From Rosa chinensis (Eukaryota; Streptophyta; Magnoliopsida; Rosales; Rosaceae), in the NCBI RefSeq assembly GCF_002994745.2, contig NC_037092.1, forward strand, positions 17,847,501-17,911,500: a stretch of 64,000 bases of DNA, read 5' to 3'. Positions 23,982-36,380 of this stretch are shown in pieces. The first letter of the stretch is position 1; every line of letters starts with the position of its first letter. The notes beneath the pieces are model-generated. The model ran no database searches and was not told where the DNA came from. It was given only the letters and a program-made list of their open reading frames with translations. The translations under genes were made by a program, and so were the position numbers.

Positions 23982-24479
23982 TGTACCTACATGTGCCAGA
24001 ACGAGCATAATTAGCTATAATGAGCCACGCTCATTGTACCGCCAGAGGTACCGACTCCCACCAAAGGGATGACCTGCGAAGGCATGGCCAGGCAGGCTAC
24101 CGCTTAAGCCCTGGACCGCCCCCAAATCACCGCTGACGCGCCGCGTCAAGATAGCATCAGAAGCTCCAGACGCTGGGAATCGAAGCACATCAGTCCCACA
24201 TCGGAAACAAGAAGAAGATTAACCTCTTCCTCAACTATAAAAGGTTCTCTCCTCTCTCCTCATTAATTACGCAATTACTACTCCTTTATTGTTATGTTGC
24301 CCGTATACAGTGACTGACTTAGGCATCGGAGAAGTGAAGACCGCCCAACGCGGTCTCCCTCTGACGCCCTATCTATCGTGTTGCAGTAAACAAGAATCAC
24401 CTGATCCTAGGAGTAGCGGTCCGCCTACCGGACCCGCGTTAAGCAAGGAATTGGCTACCGCCGGACTTGAGTATTAACA
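23982..24479 (+). mobile_element. 3' LTR of the Tat element
   Basis: It is collinear with the 5' LTR and has the same ends and a TATA box at 24236-24243. It differs by about 17 substitutions, a 10-bp deletion and a 1-bp insertion. Most substitutions are C/T or G/A changes. Confidence 0.93.
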
Positions 24480-24484
24480 ATAAT

Positions 24485-24883
24485 AATAAGGAGATGTAGA
24501 GACTTCATGAAACAAAAGCAGCTATGGCTCCAATACCGATTTTCGTTCAAACCTAGCTCTTGATACTATGATAGAAATCGACAAAGAAAGTAAGATATCA
24601 GAGAGTTGGGAGAAGAAGAAACATAGTTGTATTACCCAAAACGTATAGATGACGATTGGAGAGGCGATTGGTGATTCCTCCTCAGTAACCCAAGAAACAG
24701 CGAGAGTTTTATTGGATTAATAGACGAGCTCGAGCCCAAGGTCGGTAGCGAGAGTAGAGCCGGTGGTGTGGTTGGCGGAGCTGAGGCAGATGATGACCTA
24801 GGAGCCGATCCAGAGGATGACCCAAGTGATTTTTGTTTTTCTTAGTCAAGGCTTCTTTTTCTTCTGTTTTTGTCCAGGATTTT
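24485..24883. other. Intergenic stretch, no recognisable gene
   Basis: Nothing in either strand resembles a known domain. The segment is flanked by the Tat element and a candidate MITE. Confidence 0.3.
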
Positions 24884-24893
24884 TAAAAATTGT

Positions 24894-25510
24894 AGGGAAA
24901 ATGTCCATTTATCCAAATTTGAGCTATACTAACCTCATTTACCCAAAAATCTTATAGGATTACCCACTTATCCAACAAATTACATATTTTTTTGGCCTAA
25001 TACCAAATTAAGTTATTTTTTATTTTGTTTATTTTTTGGACAATTTTCCATTTGTCACTTAGAGAAAGAGACTTCACCGTCGCTGGAATTTGGTCTTCGG
25101 CCGCGGGAATTCGGTGACCGGCGCCGGAATCCGGCGTCCGGTTTTATTGCCCTACAATAATACCTAATAAAAATTTTATTGCCCCCACCCAATAATACCC
25201 AATAAACTTTTTACTGCCCCTAAGAAACTTTTTATTGCCCCTCAATAAACTTTATTACCCCCAATAAAAATTTATTGGGTTTTATTCGGGGATAGTAAAA
25301 ATCTCTGGCGACCTCTTCAGGAATCTCCAGCCGGTGACCGGATTCCGGCCAAGTTTTTAATGACTTTTTAATTATTTTGATGGCATACTTGTCCTTTTAC
25401 ATTTAAAAATGGTAAGTGGGATCTTTTAGTGGAGTAAGTGGGCATTTGTTGGGCCCAAATTGGATAAATGGTCAAGACCCCAAAATGGTATGCATAATTG
25501 AAATGTGTAC
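24894..25510. mobile_element. Candidate Mutator-like MITE with 10-bp flanking repeat
   Basis: TAAAAATTGT occurs at 24884-24893 and 25511-25520. Inside are complementary subterminal segments: CCATTTATCCAAATTTG and CCCACTTATCCAACAAA on the left, and GGATAAATGG and AAGTGGGCATTTGTTGG on the right. The middle is rich in CCGG and in ATTGCCCC-type repeats. The outermost right 30 bases do not pair well with the left end, so the exact termini are uncertain. Confidence 0.5.
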
Positions 25511-25724
25511 TAAAAATTGTGGGTGAGTCCTTAATGGTGTAATGATGTTCTCTTTTTTGTAACTATTGTGGTCATGAGTTAATTACTTATTTAACGACAT
25601 TTTATCTTTATTTTACGATAATTGAGGTAAAAAATAGTAACCAAGGTTATATTTGTGATAATGTTTCAATATTTTAAGTCTAAACCATAAGACCGCGAAT
25701 TATGGTAAAAAGTGATAATCAAAT

Positions 25725-25895
25725 TGTTATTAATGTTAACACTTCACTATTACAAGAGTTTGAGAACCATTTTACCAATGAAACAACGAGTTGTTGTAAA
25801 AGATGGTAATTTAGATGTTATAAGTGTTAATACTTCACTATTACAAGTTGTTAGAACCGCTTTGCCAATAAAACAACGAATGTGTTGTTGTACTG
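25725..25895 (+). repeat. Diverged tandem duplication of about 85 bp
   Basis: Two neighbouring units share AACACTTCACTATTACAAG or its variant, then AGAACC, CCAAT and AAACAACGA. They lie in AT-rich non-coding DNA between 25511 and 26005, where I see no gene. A TA microsatellite follows at 25905-25922. Confidence 0.6.
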
Positions 25896-26007
25896 GTAAA
25901 ACCTTATATATATATATATATATTGGCGGCCTTTTAAAAAAAAAAACAAAAAATTGGCGTGAGTCATTTACGGTGTAATGAAGTTGTCTATATTGTAACT
26001 ACTAATC

Positions 26008-26190
26008 TCAATGTTCTAAAAAATGGCCTGGGCAGCCACCTAGGCGCTGGGCATCAGTGTACCATTCCGATTTTGGCCTGGGCGAAGTCATTAGGCATTA
26101 GGTCTCCAGGCGGGCGCCTAGGCAGACTTGGCCGAGGCTAGGCGGGCTAGGCGGCCTGGGAGCTGGGTGTTAGGCAATCGGATCTCGTCG
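26008..26190. mobile_element. Left end of a GGCGCCTAGG-rich TIR element (related to 61472-62528)
   Basis: The segment begins CAATGTTCTAAAAAATGGCC and continues with runs of CTAGGCG and GGCGGGC. The element at 61472 begins CAATGTTTTAAAACGC and is also rich in AGGCG. No matching right end is visible before 28000, so this copy is probably truncated. Confidence 0.4.
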
Positions 26191-26192
26191 CG

Positions 26193-26223
<31 letters not shown>

Positions 26224-26752
26224 ATTTCCAACACTGATTATCAATAGCTTCAAGATTTCTCTCTCATCTTGTCGTGCACTTGATGATTTGGTATCGAAGA
26301 TGAAGAGTTTTCTTTGATTTTTGTAGGGGAGAGGAAAGGAGATTCGATGACTGCTTAGACAGGAGCAAGAAAAAGGGTCATATAATCTGAACACAGTGAA
26401 GAAGAGAGAGAGATCTGCAGAAATTTGAGGTGATAGAAGATGAAAACATGATTGAGCAAGAGAACATGAAAATTCAAGTCAATTGCTTGGAATTATGTGG
26501 TTTGGTCAAAGTTGACCACTACAACTCAAATAAATAATTTTTCTGATAAAGTTTAGGATAAGTATATATATCATAACGTTTATAGAAAATTACATATAAG
26601 TATTATTTTGAGACTTATATTAGCCATAAGGCCACTTAATTTTTTTTGTACACATAAGGCCATTTGCATTCACAAATGATTTTGTCCATGAAAATTTTGC
26701 CCTTCTACCGAACAAACTTAATTGCATCAGTTTTACCGTCTTACATCGATCA

Positions 26753-26811
<59 letters not shown>

Positions 26812-27878
26812 GTAGCGACCTCCTTGCTCTTCTCCGGCGATGAAGACGTCGGTGACGCCGTTTGGACGAGGTGGTAGGCGAGGCTCCTCCCCAATTTCAA
26901 CGAGAAAGCTCCCCTTCTGCTGCTCCAATTCGAGCACCACTGCCTTCACATAGTTGTCTCCGCCTCTGATTCCCGCGACCACTGGCACAACACTATCATA
27001 TCTTGCACCACCATCTTCACCTTCGATTTTCTAGAAAACGAAGCTAATCAAAAAATTACAAACGGGACGAAAATGTCGGGAAGTCAGCGGCGGCAGTCCA
27101 ATCGGTATTTGATGATTGTGATCGGAGGGGTGAAAGTAGAATCACAACGATGATGAATTTTCACTGCAAGGCGAGGCAGCCCAGGCATCGATGACATCGT
27201 CTAGGGCTCAGGTGCCGACTCCTTCACTCATTCTTTCATTCTCCACTAATGCTTGCTGGATTTCATTCTGCGCCGCTTTCAATGGATGATAACAGTAACA
27301 ATAACTACTATGGATGTCAGAAGGACCTATGCAACGCGCCAGAGGAGGAACAAGGTCACAGATTCCATCAACAATCATAACAGGCTAATTCTGGCGCTGT
27401 GATCTCCAGCAGAGAGCACTTTTTGAGGTGTGGAGAAAGAGGCGGAGAAGCGAGTTCGGAGGCGGTAGGAAGCTCATAAGGCGGAGGCGGTATTGTCGAT
27501 TTTTCCATCATTTTACAATTGGTTAGTAAAAATTTGATGAATTTTGATTGTTTTGAGTTTTAGTTACTATTAATTGCTTTCCATTACTTCAATTGCAATT
27601 TTTGATTCTGATAAGTAAATAGTTTTATGTTACTGGACTGTTGTTGTTTTGAAGCTTTGGATATGAAATGGATATACATTAGTTTTTCTTATTATGACTT
27701 GACAATTGAGACTTACTATTTAAGTTCTAGGTCTATGATTCTCTGAATGATCCAGTTGGTGATGGTTTTTCTGCATTTTTAGATTTCGTGTGATTTTTAG
27801 ACTATTCTTTTCACTGGATATGTTGGTATTACTTGCACACGGATAGCTTTATATACATGGAACTTTTGAGTTATTACT
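26191..27878. other. Gene-poor stretch with CT microsatellites
   Basis: CT repeats lie at 26198-26222 and 26756-26809. A minus-strand open frame at 26620-26988 includes the CT repeat read as Arg-Glu. Its first 75 residues (VVPVVAGIRGGDNYVKAVVL and onward) look protein-like but I do not recognise them. A segment around 27250-27490 shows nothing clear. No complete gene can be supported. Confidence 0.35.
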
Positions 27879-28370
27879 TGTACATACCTCCACTATTATG
27901 GAGGATTTGCTATGTCATCAAGCATATGTGACACCCTCTTTGGGAGACCCACAAGCTATGGTGGGACCCAACCGCGAAATGCATCCCATAACCCAATGTT
28001 CACGCTACGCCACGGTAGTCAGAAGTGGCCAATACCTCGCCTGGAAGCCACCTTCCCGGCCTTGCCAAGTTGCCTCCATAATAAGCCTTTCTATACTAGA
28101 ATAGTTATCTTTTGCATCCCACATTGGAAAACATGTAAAGGAGAAGGGTTACCTTACCTATAAAAGGGACCCCTCCTCCCACTTAAAATCCATCCCATTA
28201 CATCTCTTGTAATCCCTTTTGGGCTGCAAGGCCCAAACACACTAGTTAAGCTTTCAAGTGGACGTAGTCTCCCGCTAAGGCGGGAGATGAACCACTATAC
28301 TTCTTGTGTCTTGCTCTCTCTTTCTCTCTCTCTCTCTTTCTTTAACGTATCACCAATTTTAACATTAACA
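27879..28370 (+). mobile_element. LTR A, of the family at 36536-37036 and 44289-44749
   Basis: It starts TGTACATACCTCC and ends ATTAACA, and shares long stretches with the other two copies, such as AACACCCTCTTTGGGA or its near match, CTACGCCACGGTA, and the promoter segment CTATAAAAGGGA near 28160. It has a CT-rich tail before the end. A primer-binding site (TTGGCGCCGTCTATGGGAA) follows at 28371. No partner LTR that would complete this copy is identifiable. Confidence 0.85.
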
Positions 28371-29249
28371 TTGGCGCCGTCTATGGGAAGCCGATACAAT
28401 GACTTCGTCACTTACCATGCATTAAGTCAGCTTAACGGAGCTCAAAGAATTTTATTTTTCTTTGAGTCATCAAATTTGGTTGCTCACTGAGCACCCAACT
28501 TCCTTAATCATCATTAAATTTTCTTGGATTATCATCAAACTCCTAGTGCAAACATCGACTTAACTTGATGACAACTTGTGCTCAAGTTTGATCAACATCA
28601 TCCTATTCTTGGTGGCGACTCACTCAGCGGTTAGCATCAAGTCAACGCCCATAGGGTCGGTCAACGCTGATCAATGTTGGTCAACGCCCACAAAAAAACA
28701 AAAAAACAAAAAAAAAATTTGCTGCTAACTTACTCTGGACACCCAGAGATCCACTGTGGACACTTTGGCACTCTTCAATCATCATCAATGTACTAGACAC
28801 ATTAGCGGAGCTTGTCTCTTTGATGCAACTATCCTTGTCACACGTCTCATCCACTCTCGCAGTCACAAGCAAGGCACTGCTAAGAAAGCGCCCTAGCGGT
28901 AACACAAGGCCAGTCTGCCAACAAGCACTGCCGGACCGTACTCCGCCGAGTGCGGACTGCCAAGCTTGCTTGACGCAAGCATATAAAAAAAAAAAGAATT
29001 AAGAATTTCGACTCCTAGCGAGGCTAGCGGCCAGCCCAGCGCCGGCCATCACCTGCGTCCAAGCAAAGCCTCTGCCAATAGCCAAGCAAGACAACATTAA
29101 GAGGCAACCGCTAGGCTGAGTTCCTAGAGGCAACCACCAAGAGGCTCAGCCAAATACACTCCGCTATGCAACATCCGCTAGGCACCCTAAGAGGCTCCGC
29201 CAAACACACTTTTGCGTCTGACCAGGGCAGCGCTGACCGCTGTGCTTGA
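28371..29249 (+). mobile_element. 5' internal region of the LTR A element, truncated
   Basis: It is collinear with the start of the internal region after 37037: CTTCGTCACTTACCATGC, then AAGTCAGCTTAAC, then the GGTCAACGCC repeats, then an A-tract and TGCTAACTTACTCTG. It has no coding domain. At about 29245 it changes abruptly to minus-strand Tat RNase H sequence. Confidence 0.75.
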
Positions 29250-32200
29250 TACTTCGAGATAGATGTATAGGACTTCCTCGAGGATGGATTTGGAAAGAGT
29301 GGGCACTGATGCCACGTAGTCTCAGATTCCTTGGAAAGCCTTGTAGTGCTCGGGTCCCCAGATGATTTTCTTAGTGTGGTGAGTCTTAAGGAGCTCGAAG
29401 AAGGGAGTGCATTTGTCGGTCAAGTGCGAGATGACCAGGGCGAGAGAGACAACTTTTCTGGTGAGGGATATTGCACATCATTCCTTGTCTTTGGAGGTGC
29501 CATGTCGAGGATGGCCTGAACCTTCTCTGGATTTGCTTTGATGCCTCTCTCTCAAACCACGAAGCCTAGGAATTTTCCGCTAAGTACGCCGAACACACAC
29601 TTGTCCGGGTTGAGTCACATACCGTACTGGAGTAAGATATCAAAGACGATGCCCAGGTTTTTGATGTGATCTTCGATGGTGATGCTCTTGACAAGCATAT
29701 CGTCCACATATACCTCCATTATCTTCCCGATTGATATGATCTGTGAACATGGCATTGACTAGTCTCTAGTATGTGGCCTCGGCGTTCTTCAGGTCAAATG
29801 GCATTACCTTATAACAATATAAACCCTTGTCGGTGGTGAAGGATGTGTATTCTTGATCAGAGGGTTCTATAGCGATCTGGTTGTAACTCGAGAAGATGTC
29901 CATGAAGCTAAGGAGCTTGTGGCCCGCGGTGGAGTCCACCAGCTGGTCAATTCTTAGCAAGGGAAAATTGTCCTTTGGGTAAGCCTTGTTTAGGTTGGTG
30001 TAATCGACACACATGTGCCATTTGCCATTAGGCTTATTGACCATTACAACATTGGATAGCCATGTCAGGTAGGATACCTCCTTAACGAACCCGACATCCT
30101 AGAGTTTCTTAACTTCGGCCTGGATAGCCTTGTATTTTTCTTCCGTGAAGGCCATTCTCTTCCGCCTGATTGGGGGGACATCTGGTGAGATGATGAGTTT
30201 GTGGGTTAGCAATTCTGGTGATATCCCTGGTATGTCGGTGTATGACCATGCTAACACTTCCTATCTGGTCTTGAGGAAGGCGATTAGTTCTGCTTAGAAG
30301 TGTGGGTCCTTCTTGGAGCCGATCTTCATCTTTCTTTCTGGTTGTGTATCGGATATTGAGACCGATATCAAGTATTTCAAAACATCTGGTCTCGGGTGCT
30401 TGAGTTTCCTCTTATCTTCCTTCTTTTTACTGCGTGTATTATAAGCATCTAGAGTTTCGGGGTCTTCCCTTGGGTCGTCAGGCTTGTCGGACGGAGAGGG
30501 CAAGTCCGTGGTTAGGAGTACCTCTGTCTGCCATGTCCCCTCGCGACAGTCAAAGAGTTGCACTGTCTTGCTAGCTCCTGATCGCCTCTAATGGTGAGGA
30601 TGCCCCCCGAGGTAGGTATCTTCATCATTAACATGTGTCTTGCGACAAAGCATTAGAGTCCCCAAATGGCGTCTCGCCCTAAGATGACGTTGTAGGAAGA
30701 AGGACAATCGACAACGATAAAGTGTGTTGTCATGAAAGCGATAGTGTTGCCTCCACCAAGTGTTATTCCCAAGGTGTCGGATCTCAAGGGCTGTGTGATT
30801 TCTCCTGCAAAGCTGATTAGGGGCTCGTGATCTTGGGTGAGTTTCTTCTTATCCAGGTTCAGGCCTTCGTAACAACTGCTAAACATAACACTGATCGCCG
30901 CGCCACTATCGACCAGGACCCGGTGGCATCGATACTGGTCGATGACCATAGTGATCAGGAAAGGGTCGTTATGATGTTTCCGTATCATGTCTTCATTGCG
31001 GTTAAAAGCAATCGAGTCCCACTCCACCTGTGGGGTGTGGTAGCCATGACTTAGTCCCAACACCTCTTGTCCCCGAGGACACTGTCGCTTTGGTAGGTGA
31101 AGAGTCTCGGGTCCCCTTGGGGCACCTCCATGTGTAGTCAATATTTGTCGGTAGACTTCAATGGCATTGGCTCCCGTTGCGGGAGTACGATACTGTGAGA
31201 GCTTGCCACTTTGAATGAGGTGCTCGATAGCGTTTTTCAGTGCCCAGCATATGTTGGTGGGGTGGCCGGCCTCTTCATGGTAAGTACAGTACTTGCCATT
31301 GTCTTGTGTTTTGTCCTGACCAAGTTTACACCGCGGCGGGCGTGGGATGATGTCTTTGTGGTTATTCCAAATTTCTTCGTATGAGGCGGTGAGTGTGGTG
31401 TAGATCTCGTATCGGGGTGCATTGTATTTTGGGTTTTTCCTGTATCGGGTACCACCATATGGAGCATCGCGATACCGACTGCCCGATGAATTGTATTTTG
31501 GCTTCTCAGGGCTCTTCCCGTACTGTTTGTCCCTTTTATTGTTGTAACTTGGGCGCTCTCGTGGGTTCCTGTTACTGTGTTGAACAGGCTTGTCTCTGTT
31601 GGTTTCCTTGTTCCTGTTGTCGGTGGTCCCGATGGGGTTGTTGAGCTAGGGTACATTGACTGGGTGTGCATTGGTACTGATATCGCGACCAAAGGTATCG
31701 TACTCTGCCTGCGCGAAAGCGGTGGCGGTGTCGAGTAGGTCGTCATATGTCGCGGGGAAATTGGTGTTGATTTGCAACAAGAAGTATCCCGACTGGAGGG
31801 CCTGCTTGAATGCGAACGTCGTGAGGGCTGGGTCGAGTGAGCGGTATTGTGTAGCTTGCTTTTACCATCGGCGAACAAAGTCTCGCAATTGCTCATTTGG
31901 CCGTTGCTTGAGCCTAAACAGGTCAGGCGTCGTGCAATAACCACTGCCACAAAAAATGAACAGGCGGAGGAATTTGTCCCCGAGCTCCTGGAAGCTATCG
32001 ATGGAATTTGAGGGGAAGTTGAGGAACCAGCGCAAGGCCTCTTCTGTCAGGGTTTCTTCGAACGAGTAGCATGCCATTGCGTCCGTGTATCGGGTTCCAT
32101 GCAGGAGGGATCAGAAGACTTCCAAGTGGTGGTATGGGTCTCGGGTGCCATTATATTTTTCAATTTTGAAGGGTTTTTCCTCCTGTGGGCTTTTGTCAGC

Positions 32201-32984
32201 TTGTATCCTAGGTGTAAACGGTCCTATCTTTCCTTGGAATCCCGCTGTGATCGGTTGCCAACTGGTCCTGCTCTCTGCACTCTATGCGTGCTTGCAGGGT
32301 GGCGATGGTCTCGCTCATCTGGAGTAACAATCGGGTGTTGGGGTCGGATGGAGATATATTTGAGGTTGCAGCTATGTTTCTGCCCAACATTTCCACTGTA
32401 TCGGGTACTAGCTGTAGTGCTGGCGCTGTGCCGAGCTGATTGGGGAAAAGAAGGGAGTTTAGATAGATCACTTGTGGTCATGTGTAGGTGTTGCATGGAG
32501 TAGGGCCTATGGGGCTTCTAGAAGTTTCTGCTTTTGGCCGCACAAATGTACCATCGAGGTCGTGATTGGATCAGTGGAGAGGACGACCCCGGGTGTCGGG
32601 ACACCAACAATGGTCGGTATCAGGGTCTCCTGCTGATGGGTCCTGTCTAATGCCTCATTGTTCGCGACCCGCCGCTGGAGTGCCTCACGGAGGATGTGAT
32701 TCTGGTTTGTCATGTTCTCAATCTCTTGGCGAGCTGCTACCGCCGCCGCGCGCTTGGTTACAACTTGTGCGCGTGTCTCCATGAGGTCACGCATCGCTAT
32801 CTCGAGTGCGATGGTTGCATCAACGTGTCTCAGTATTTGGGCTCAGGAATTCAAGCGTACGTTAGACCTCATGAGTTGTTGCCTCGTGGGGCTGATTGTC
32901 ATTATTGGTATCGGGGGTACTGGTAGCCATTAGCAGTGTGTTGTTCTGCCAGCAAGTAGCTAGGGGACTCCTTCTAGCACCAAA
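29250..32984 (-). pseudogene. Minus-strand Tat element, left copy: gag, protease, reverse transcriptase, start of RNase H
   Basis: Read on the minus strand: a helical gag N-terminus (32794-32507), the gag core (EALRWFLNFPSNSIDSFQEL near 32040-31980), a His/Cys-rich stretch near 31300-31200, protease (VLVDSGAAISVMFSSCYEGL near 30915-30855; NVILGRDAIWGL), and reverse transcriptase (NLNKAYPKDNFPLLRIDQL, FTTDKGLYCYKVMPF near 29850-29790, YVDD near 29699-29710). It breaks off in pol RNase H at about 29250. There are many stops and frame changes. The family is close to, but distinct from, the Tat element at 12958. Confidence 0.85.
32965..32984 (-). other. Primer-binding site of the minus-strand Tat element
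   Basis: Read on the minus strand, TTTGGTGCTAGAAGGAGTCC directly follows the LTR end ...GAAACA and precedes gag. It differs from the TTGGCGCCGTC-type site of the other elements in the window. Confidence 0.55.
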
Positions 32985-33397
32985 TGTTTCAGCTGTCTCG
33001 GGAAGGGTCTTATCCAGCTAAACCACAAGGATGTCTTGGTCTGCTACTATCGCTATCAATCTTACTTATCTGTAAGACAAACAATGGTCAGAGGGAAGAC
33101 CGGGTGTGCCGGTATTCGAAGCTCTGATGCCTAAGTCAGTATTGCTATAAGATAATGATAATGGAAAGCGATGGTAGACAGTTATCTCTTTAGGTTGTTG
33201 GAGATGGCCTTAATGTAGCAAGTGTGGGGGTTTGGTTTCATTTCTTTCGGTGTGGGACGTTTGTGGTTCCCGATATCTCCCCAAGGGGTATCAGGACCCC
33301 TAGCTGGGAGCTCTTTCCTTACTTTGCACTAGCTAGACGAGTCTTGTGCTTTTGATAATTGTAACTTGGAGGTATATGCATACCAACAGGCAACACA
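32985..33397 (-). mobile_element. LTR of the minus-strand Tat element
   Basis: It lies between integrase on its right and gag on its left, and ends in ACA (minus strand) next to the primer-binding site. It contains ACTGACTTAGGCATC, shared with the Tat LTR at 12958. The outer border near 33397 (TGTGTTGCC on minus) is a best guess because no good polypurine tract precedes it. It acts as 3' LTR for the right copy and 5' LTR for the left copy. Confidence 0.55.
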
Positions 33398-33778
33398 AGG
33401 GTTTGCGAGGGATAGTCTTGACTATGTCAGCAGAACCGGCCATGAGCGATATCACATTTGCATTGCTTAGCGTGTGGGTAGCGAGTTAGGATTGCTACAC
33501 AGCGTGTCCTTACCCTTAGCGCATACTAGTTTATTATTGGGCCACTTCGTTGCCTAGCGGCGATAGGTGGGGGGGTTTGCAAATAATTGTTGCGGCCGTG
33601 GCCAACTATGATGCGAATATGTATAATTGCAAATTGTAACGATAATAAAAGATTTTCATTGAATGTTGCTCTAAGGCAGGGACAAAATACATTAGATAAG
33701 TCAAGACCTGGATGGGAGTAGTTGGGGTTGGTGTGAAACTTAGGTGGCGTGAGGGTGATCTCGAAGCTTGTGGTAGTC

Positions 33779-35140
33779 TTACTTTGGGTAGTATCGGAGG
33801 TGTTGGGCATTCCATGGGTGCGGCAGTATATTGCCATCGCCTCCTCTCCGATAGAAGGTAGTCGGCCACACGGCCTCGACGATTTTGTAAGGTCCTTCCC
33901 ATGTGGCTTTCAGTCCTGTTGGGGGTGGCATTGTTTCCTTCATTACCCAATCGGGCCTTGTAGTATCAGGCATTATCCTGGCGTTGTAGTATCAGGAGAT
34001 ACGCTATTTATTGTTTATGCTGCGTAGGTGTGCTCGCTCTCGGCTCTCTTCCAGGAGGTCCAGGTTGAGGTTGAGGCCTTCACAGTTGGTTGCTTGGTCA
34101 AAGCAAGCTACTCTCTCACTTTTTACTTTTTGTTCAACAAGGATCACCGCCTCGGTGCAGAATGACATGTAGAAAGGGGACTCGTCGTTGGCCTCAGTGG
34201 GTGTTGTCCTGATAGCCCACAAGACTTCAGGTAATTTCTCTACCCAAAGGCCTTTGGCGTCGTCCAGTCTCTTTTTCAAGTTCTGCTTGATTATCTTGTT
34301 GACTACCTCCACTTGGCCATTTGTTTAGGGATGGGCAGGTGAGGCGTATCGGATCGTGGTCCCATACTAGCCTATGAACTCCCACAGTGTATCATTGTCG
34401 AATTGGGCGCCATTATCGGTGATGATTGTTTCTAGGATCCCGAACCGACAATATATGTTTTTCCACAAGAAACTGATGGCTTTAGCGACTGTGTGATGGT
34501 GACGAGAGCTTCCGATTCCACCCATTTGGTGTTGTAATCCACAGCGATAATGGCAAACTTCAATTGTCCTGGTGCTGTGGGAATTTGTCGATAAAGTGTA
34601 GGCCCATTGATAGTATTCCTAAGGTGCAACGATAATGGAGAGCGATACTGATTGTGTGATTGGGGAGTTCGCGAACTGGTGGCATTTCGGCCAGGCGCTA
34701 GCGATTCGCTTTGCATCATGATCGATGGTCGGCCAGTAGTATCCTGTGTGCAGTGCTTTAAATGCCAAGTTTCTGGCTCCTGGATGGTTGCCACAGAAGC
34801 CACTCTGTAGCGATAATAGTTCCACGAGGGAGGTGCACTTTAATAGGGGAAACGATCTGCCTTTTCTATATAATTTACCTTCCTGCACTTTAATAGTTAC
34901 ACGAATGGTATACAGTGTCGCCCTCCTATGGAGCCTGGTGGCGATAGTCTTGTTAGTTGGCTCGACACCTTTCGAGAGATAGTCAATGAATGGGTCCATC
35001 CATGAAGGTGGCCTTTGGTTCTCTATGGTGAATATTTCCGAGAAAGGTTTGTCAATGCTCGGTTTGTCCAGGATTTCTAACTTTAGGCTTCCTATATCTA
35101 TGTCAGGTGGAGAGGTGGCCAGTCTGGCGATTGCATCCAC
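33779..35140 (-). pseudogene. Minus-strand Tat element, right copy: integrase
   Basis: Minus strand: end of the second RNase H (MDAIARLATSP), a spacer, the integrase zinc finger (HTGYYWPTIDHDAKRIA then WPKCHQFA near 34700; the first Cys of CxxC is replaced by Trp-Pro), a broken DDE core (TKWVESEALVTITQ near 34530; an NKIIKQNLKKRLDDAKGLW helix near 34300-34240), and a C-terminal KATWEGPYKIVEAVW segment ending HPWNAQHLRYYPK at 33782. The frame breaks several times. The 33400-33778 stretch beyond it is non-coding 3' sequence. Confidence 0.85.
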
Positions 35141-36380
35141 CTTGGCATTCTACGCCTTTAGGATCAGAGTGATTGTGTGGGAGCTGGCTAGACACTACTT
35201 CAGTAGGGTAGTGGTGAGAGATTGGTAGTGGGAAAGGTGTGGTTCTTTAGCGTGGAAATCGCCACCCACTTAGTTGACGACCAGTTGTGAATCGCTAAAG
35301 ATTCTTGACTCTGAGTTCCTTTGCCAACTAAATCCCAGCTATAAGTGCCTCGTACTCTGCTGTATTGTTGGAAGCTTTGAATTTGAACTGTAGGGTGTAC
35401 TCGTAAGTATGCCCCTCTAGGTCAGTGAGAATCATACCCGCCCCACAGAGTTTGTTATTAGAGGAGTCGTCGACGTGGAGTGTCCATGCCGAGGTAGGGT
35501 TTGTTTCGACATCTGTCTCGCTTGGAGTCTCGCTTTCTTCTAATGGTATGAATTCTACTATGAAGTCTGCATCGGCTTGCCTTTTGATGGCCGTTCGTGG
35601 CACATACTGGATGTCAAAATCCCCTAGCTCTATGGACCATTTTTCTAGTCTGCTCGAGGATTCTGGCTTCTGGAAAACTTGTTTTAAAGGCTGGTTAGTA
35701 AGTACATGGATGGTGTGTACCTGGAAGTATTACGTAAGTCACCTGGTAGGCGTGAGTAGGGAGAGTGCGAATTTCTTGATATTGGAGTACCTGGTTTCTG
35801 TGTCATTGAAGCCTTTGCCTGTGTAATAAACTGGCAGCTTGTAAGTGTTTTCTCGCCGAACTAGGGCTGCGTTGATAGCGGTGATCTATACCACTAGATA
35901 TATGTACAAGATCTCCCCGGGAATAGGCTTGGAGAGGATGGGAACCGATGCGAGGTAATCTCGGAGTCTGTTGAAGGCCTTGTCGTGCTCTGGCCCCCAG
36001 TTGATGTTTTCTGTGTGGTGGGTTCTGAGCAACTTGAAAAATGGTGCACATTTGTCGGTTAGGCAAGATATGAACCTGGCGAGGGCTACAACCTTTCCTG
36101 TGAGTGACTGGACCTCGTTTCTCGTTTTTGGTGGAGCCATATTGAGAATTCCTTGGACTTTTTTAGGGTTTGCTTTGATGCCTCTCTCGCTAACCACAAA
36201 TCGCAAGAACTTCCCTCCGAGGACCCCGAATACACACTTGTCGGGGTTGAGTCTCATGCCGTATTGGAGTTGGACGTCAAACATGATACCCAGGTTCTTG
36301 ATGTGGTCTTCAATGATCTGCAAACATGGTATTAACTAACCTTTAGTATGTTGCTTCTGCATTTTTCAATCCGAATGGCA
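35141..36380 (-). pseudogene. Minus-strand Tat element, right copy: reverse transcriptase end and both RNase H domains
   Basis: Minus strand: MPFGLKNAEATY (near 36375), the palm end (YGMRLNPDKCVFGVLGGKFL near 36250), the connection (NWGPEHDKAFNRLRDYLASV), pol RNase H to about 35620, then the second RNase H with AWTLHVDDSSNNK and FKASNNTAEYEALIAG (35490-35330). This order again marks the Tat lineage. Several frame breaks are present. Confidence 0.85.

Larger units (their letters stand above)
12958..24479 (+). mobile_element. Complete Ty3-gypsy LTR retrotransposon, Tat lineage
   Basis: The element is 11.5 kb and flanked by the 5-bp duplication ATAAT (12953-12957 and 24480-24484). It has 507- and 498-bp LTRs (TGTACC...TTAACA), a primer-binding site at 13465, a polypurine tract before 23982, and domains in the order gag, protease, reverse transcriptase, RNase H, second RNase H, integrase. 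The additional RNase H after the pol RNase H is a hallmark of the Tat lineage. Between integrase and the 3' LTR lie an antisense gene and tandem repeats. It is rich in GC, unlike its flanks. LTRs differ by about 17 substitutions plus a 10-bp deletion (about 3-4%), so it is moderately young but coding-dead. Confidence 0.95.

Noticed and set aside
26620..26988. 122-codon minus-strand frame
   Set aside because: The middle is a CT microsatellite read as Arg-Glu; the rest has no recognisable domain, so it is kept only as a note in the gene-poor stretch.
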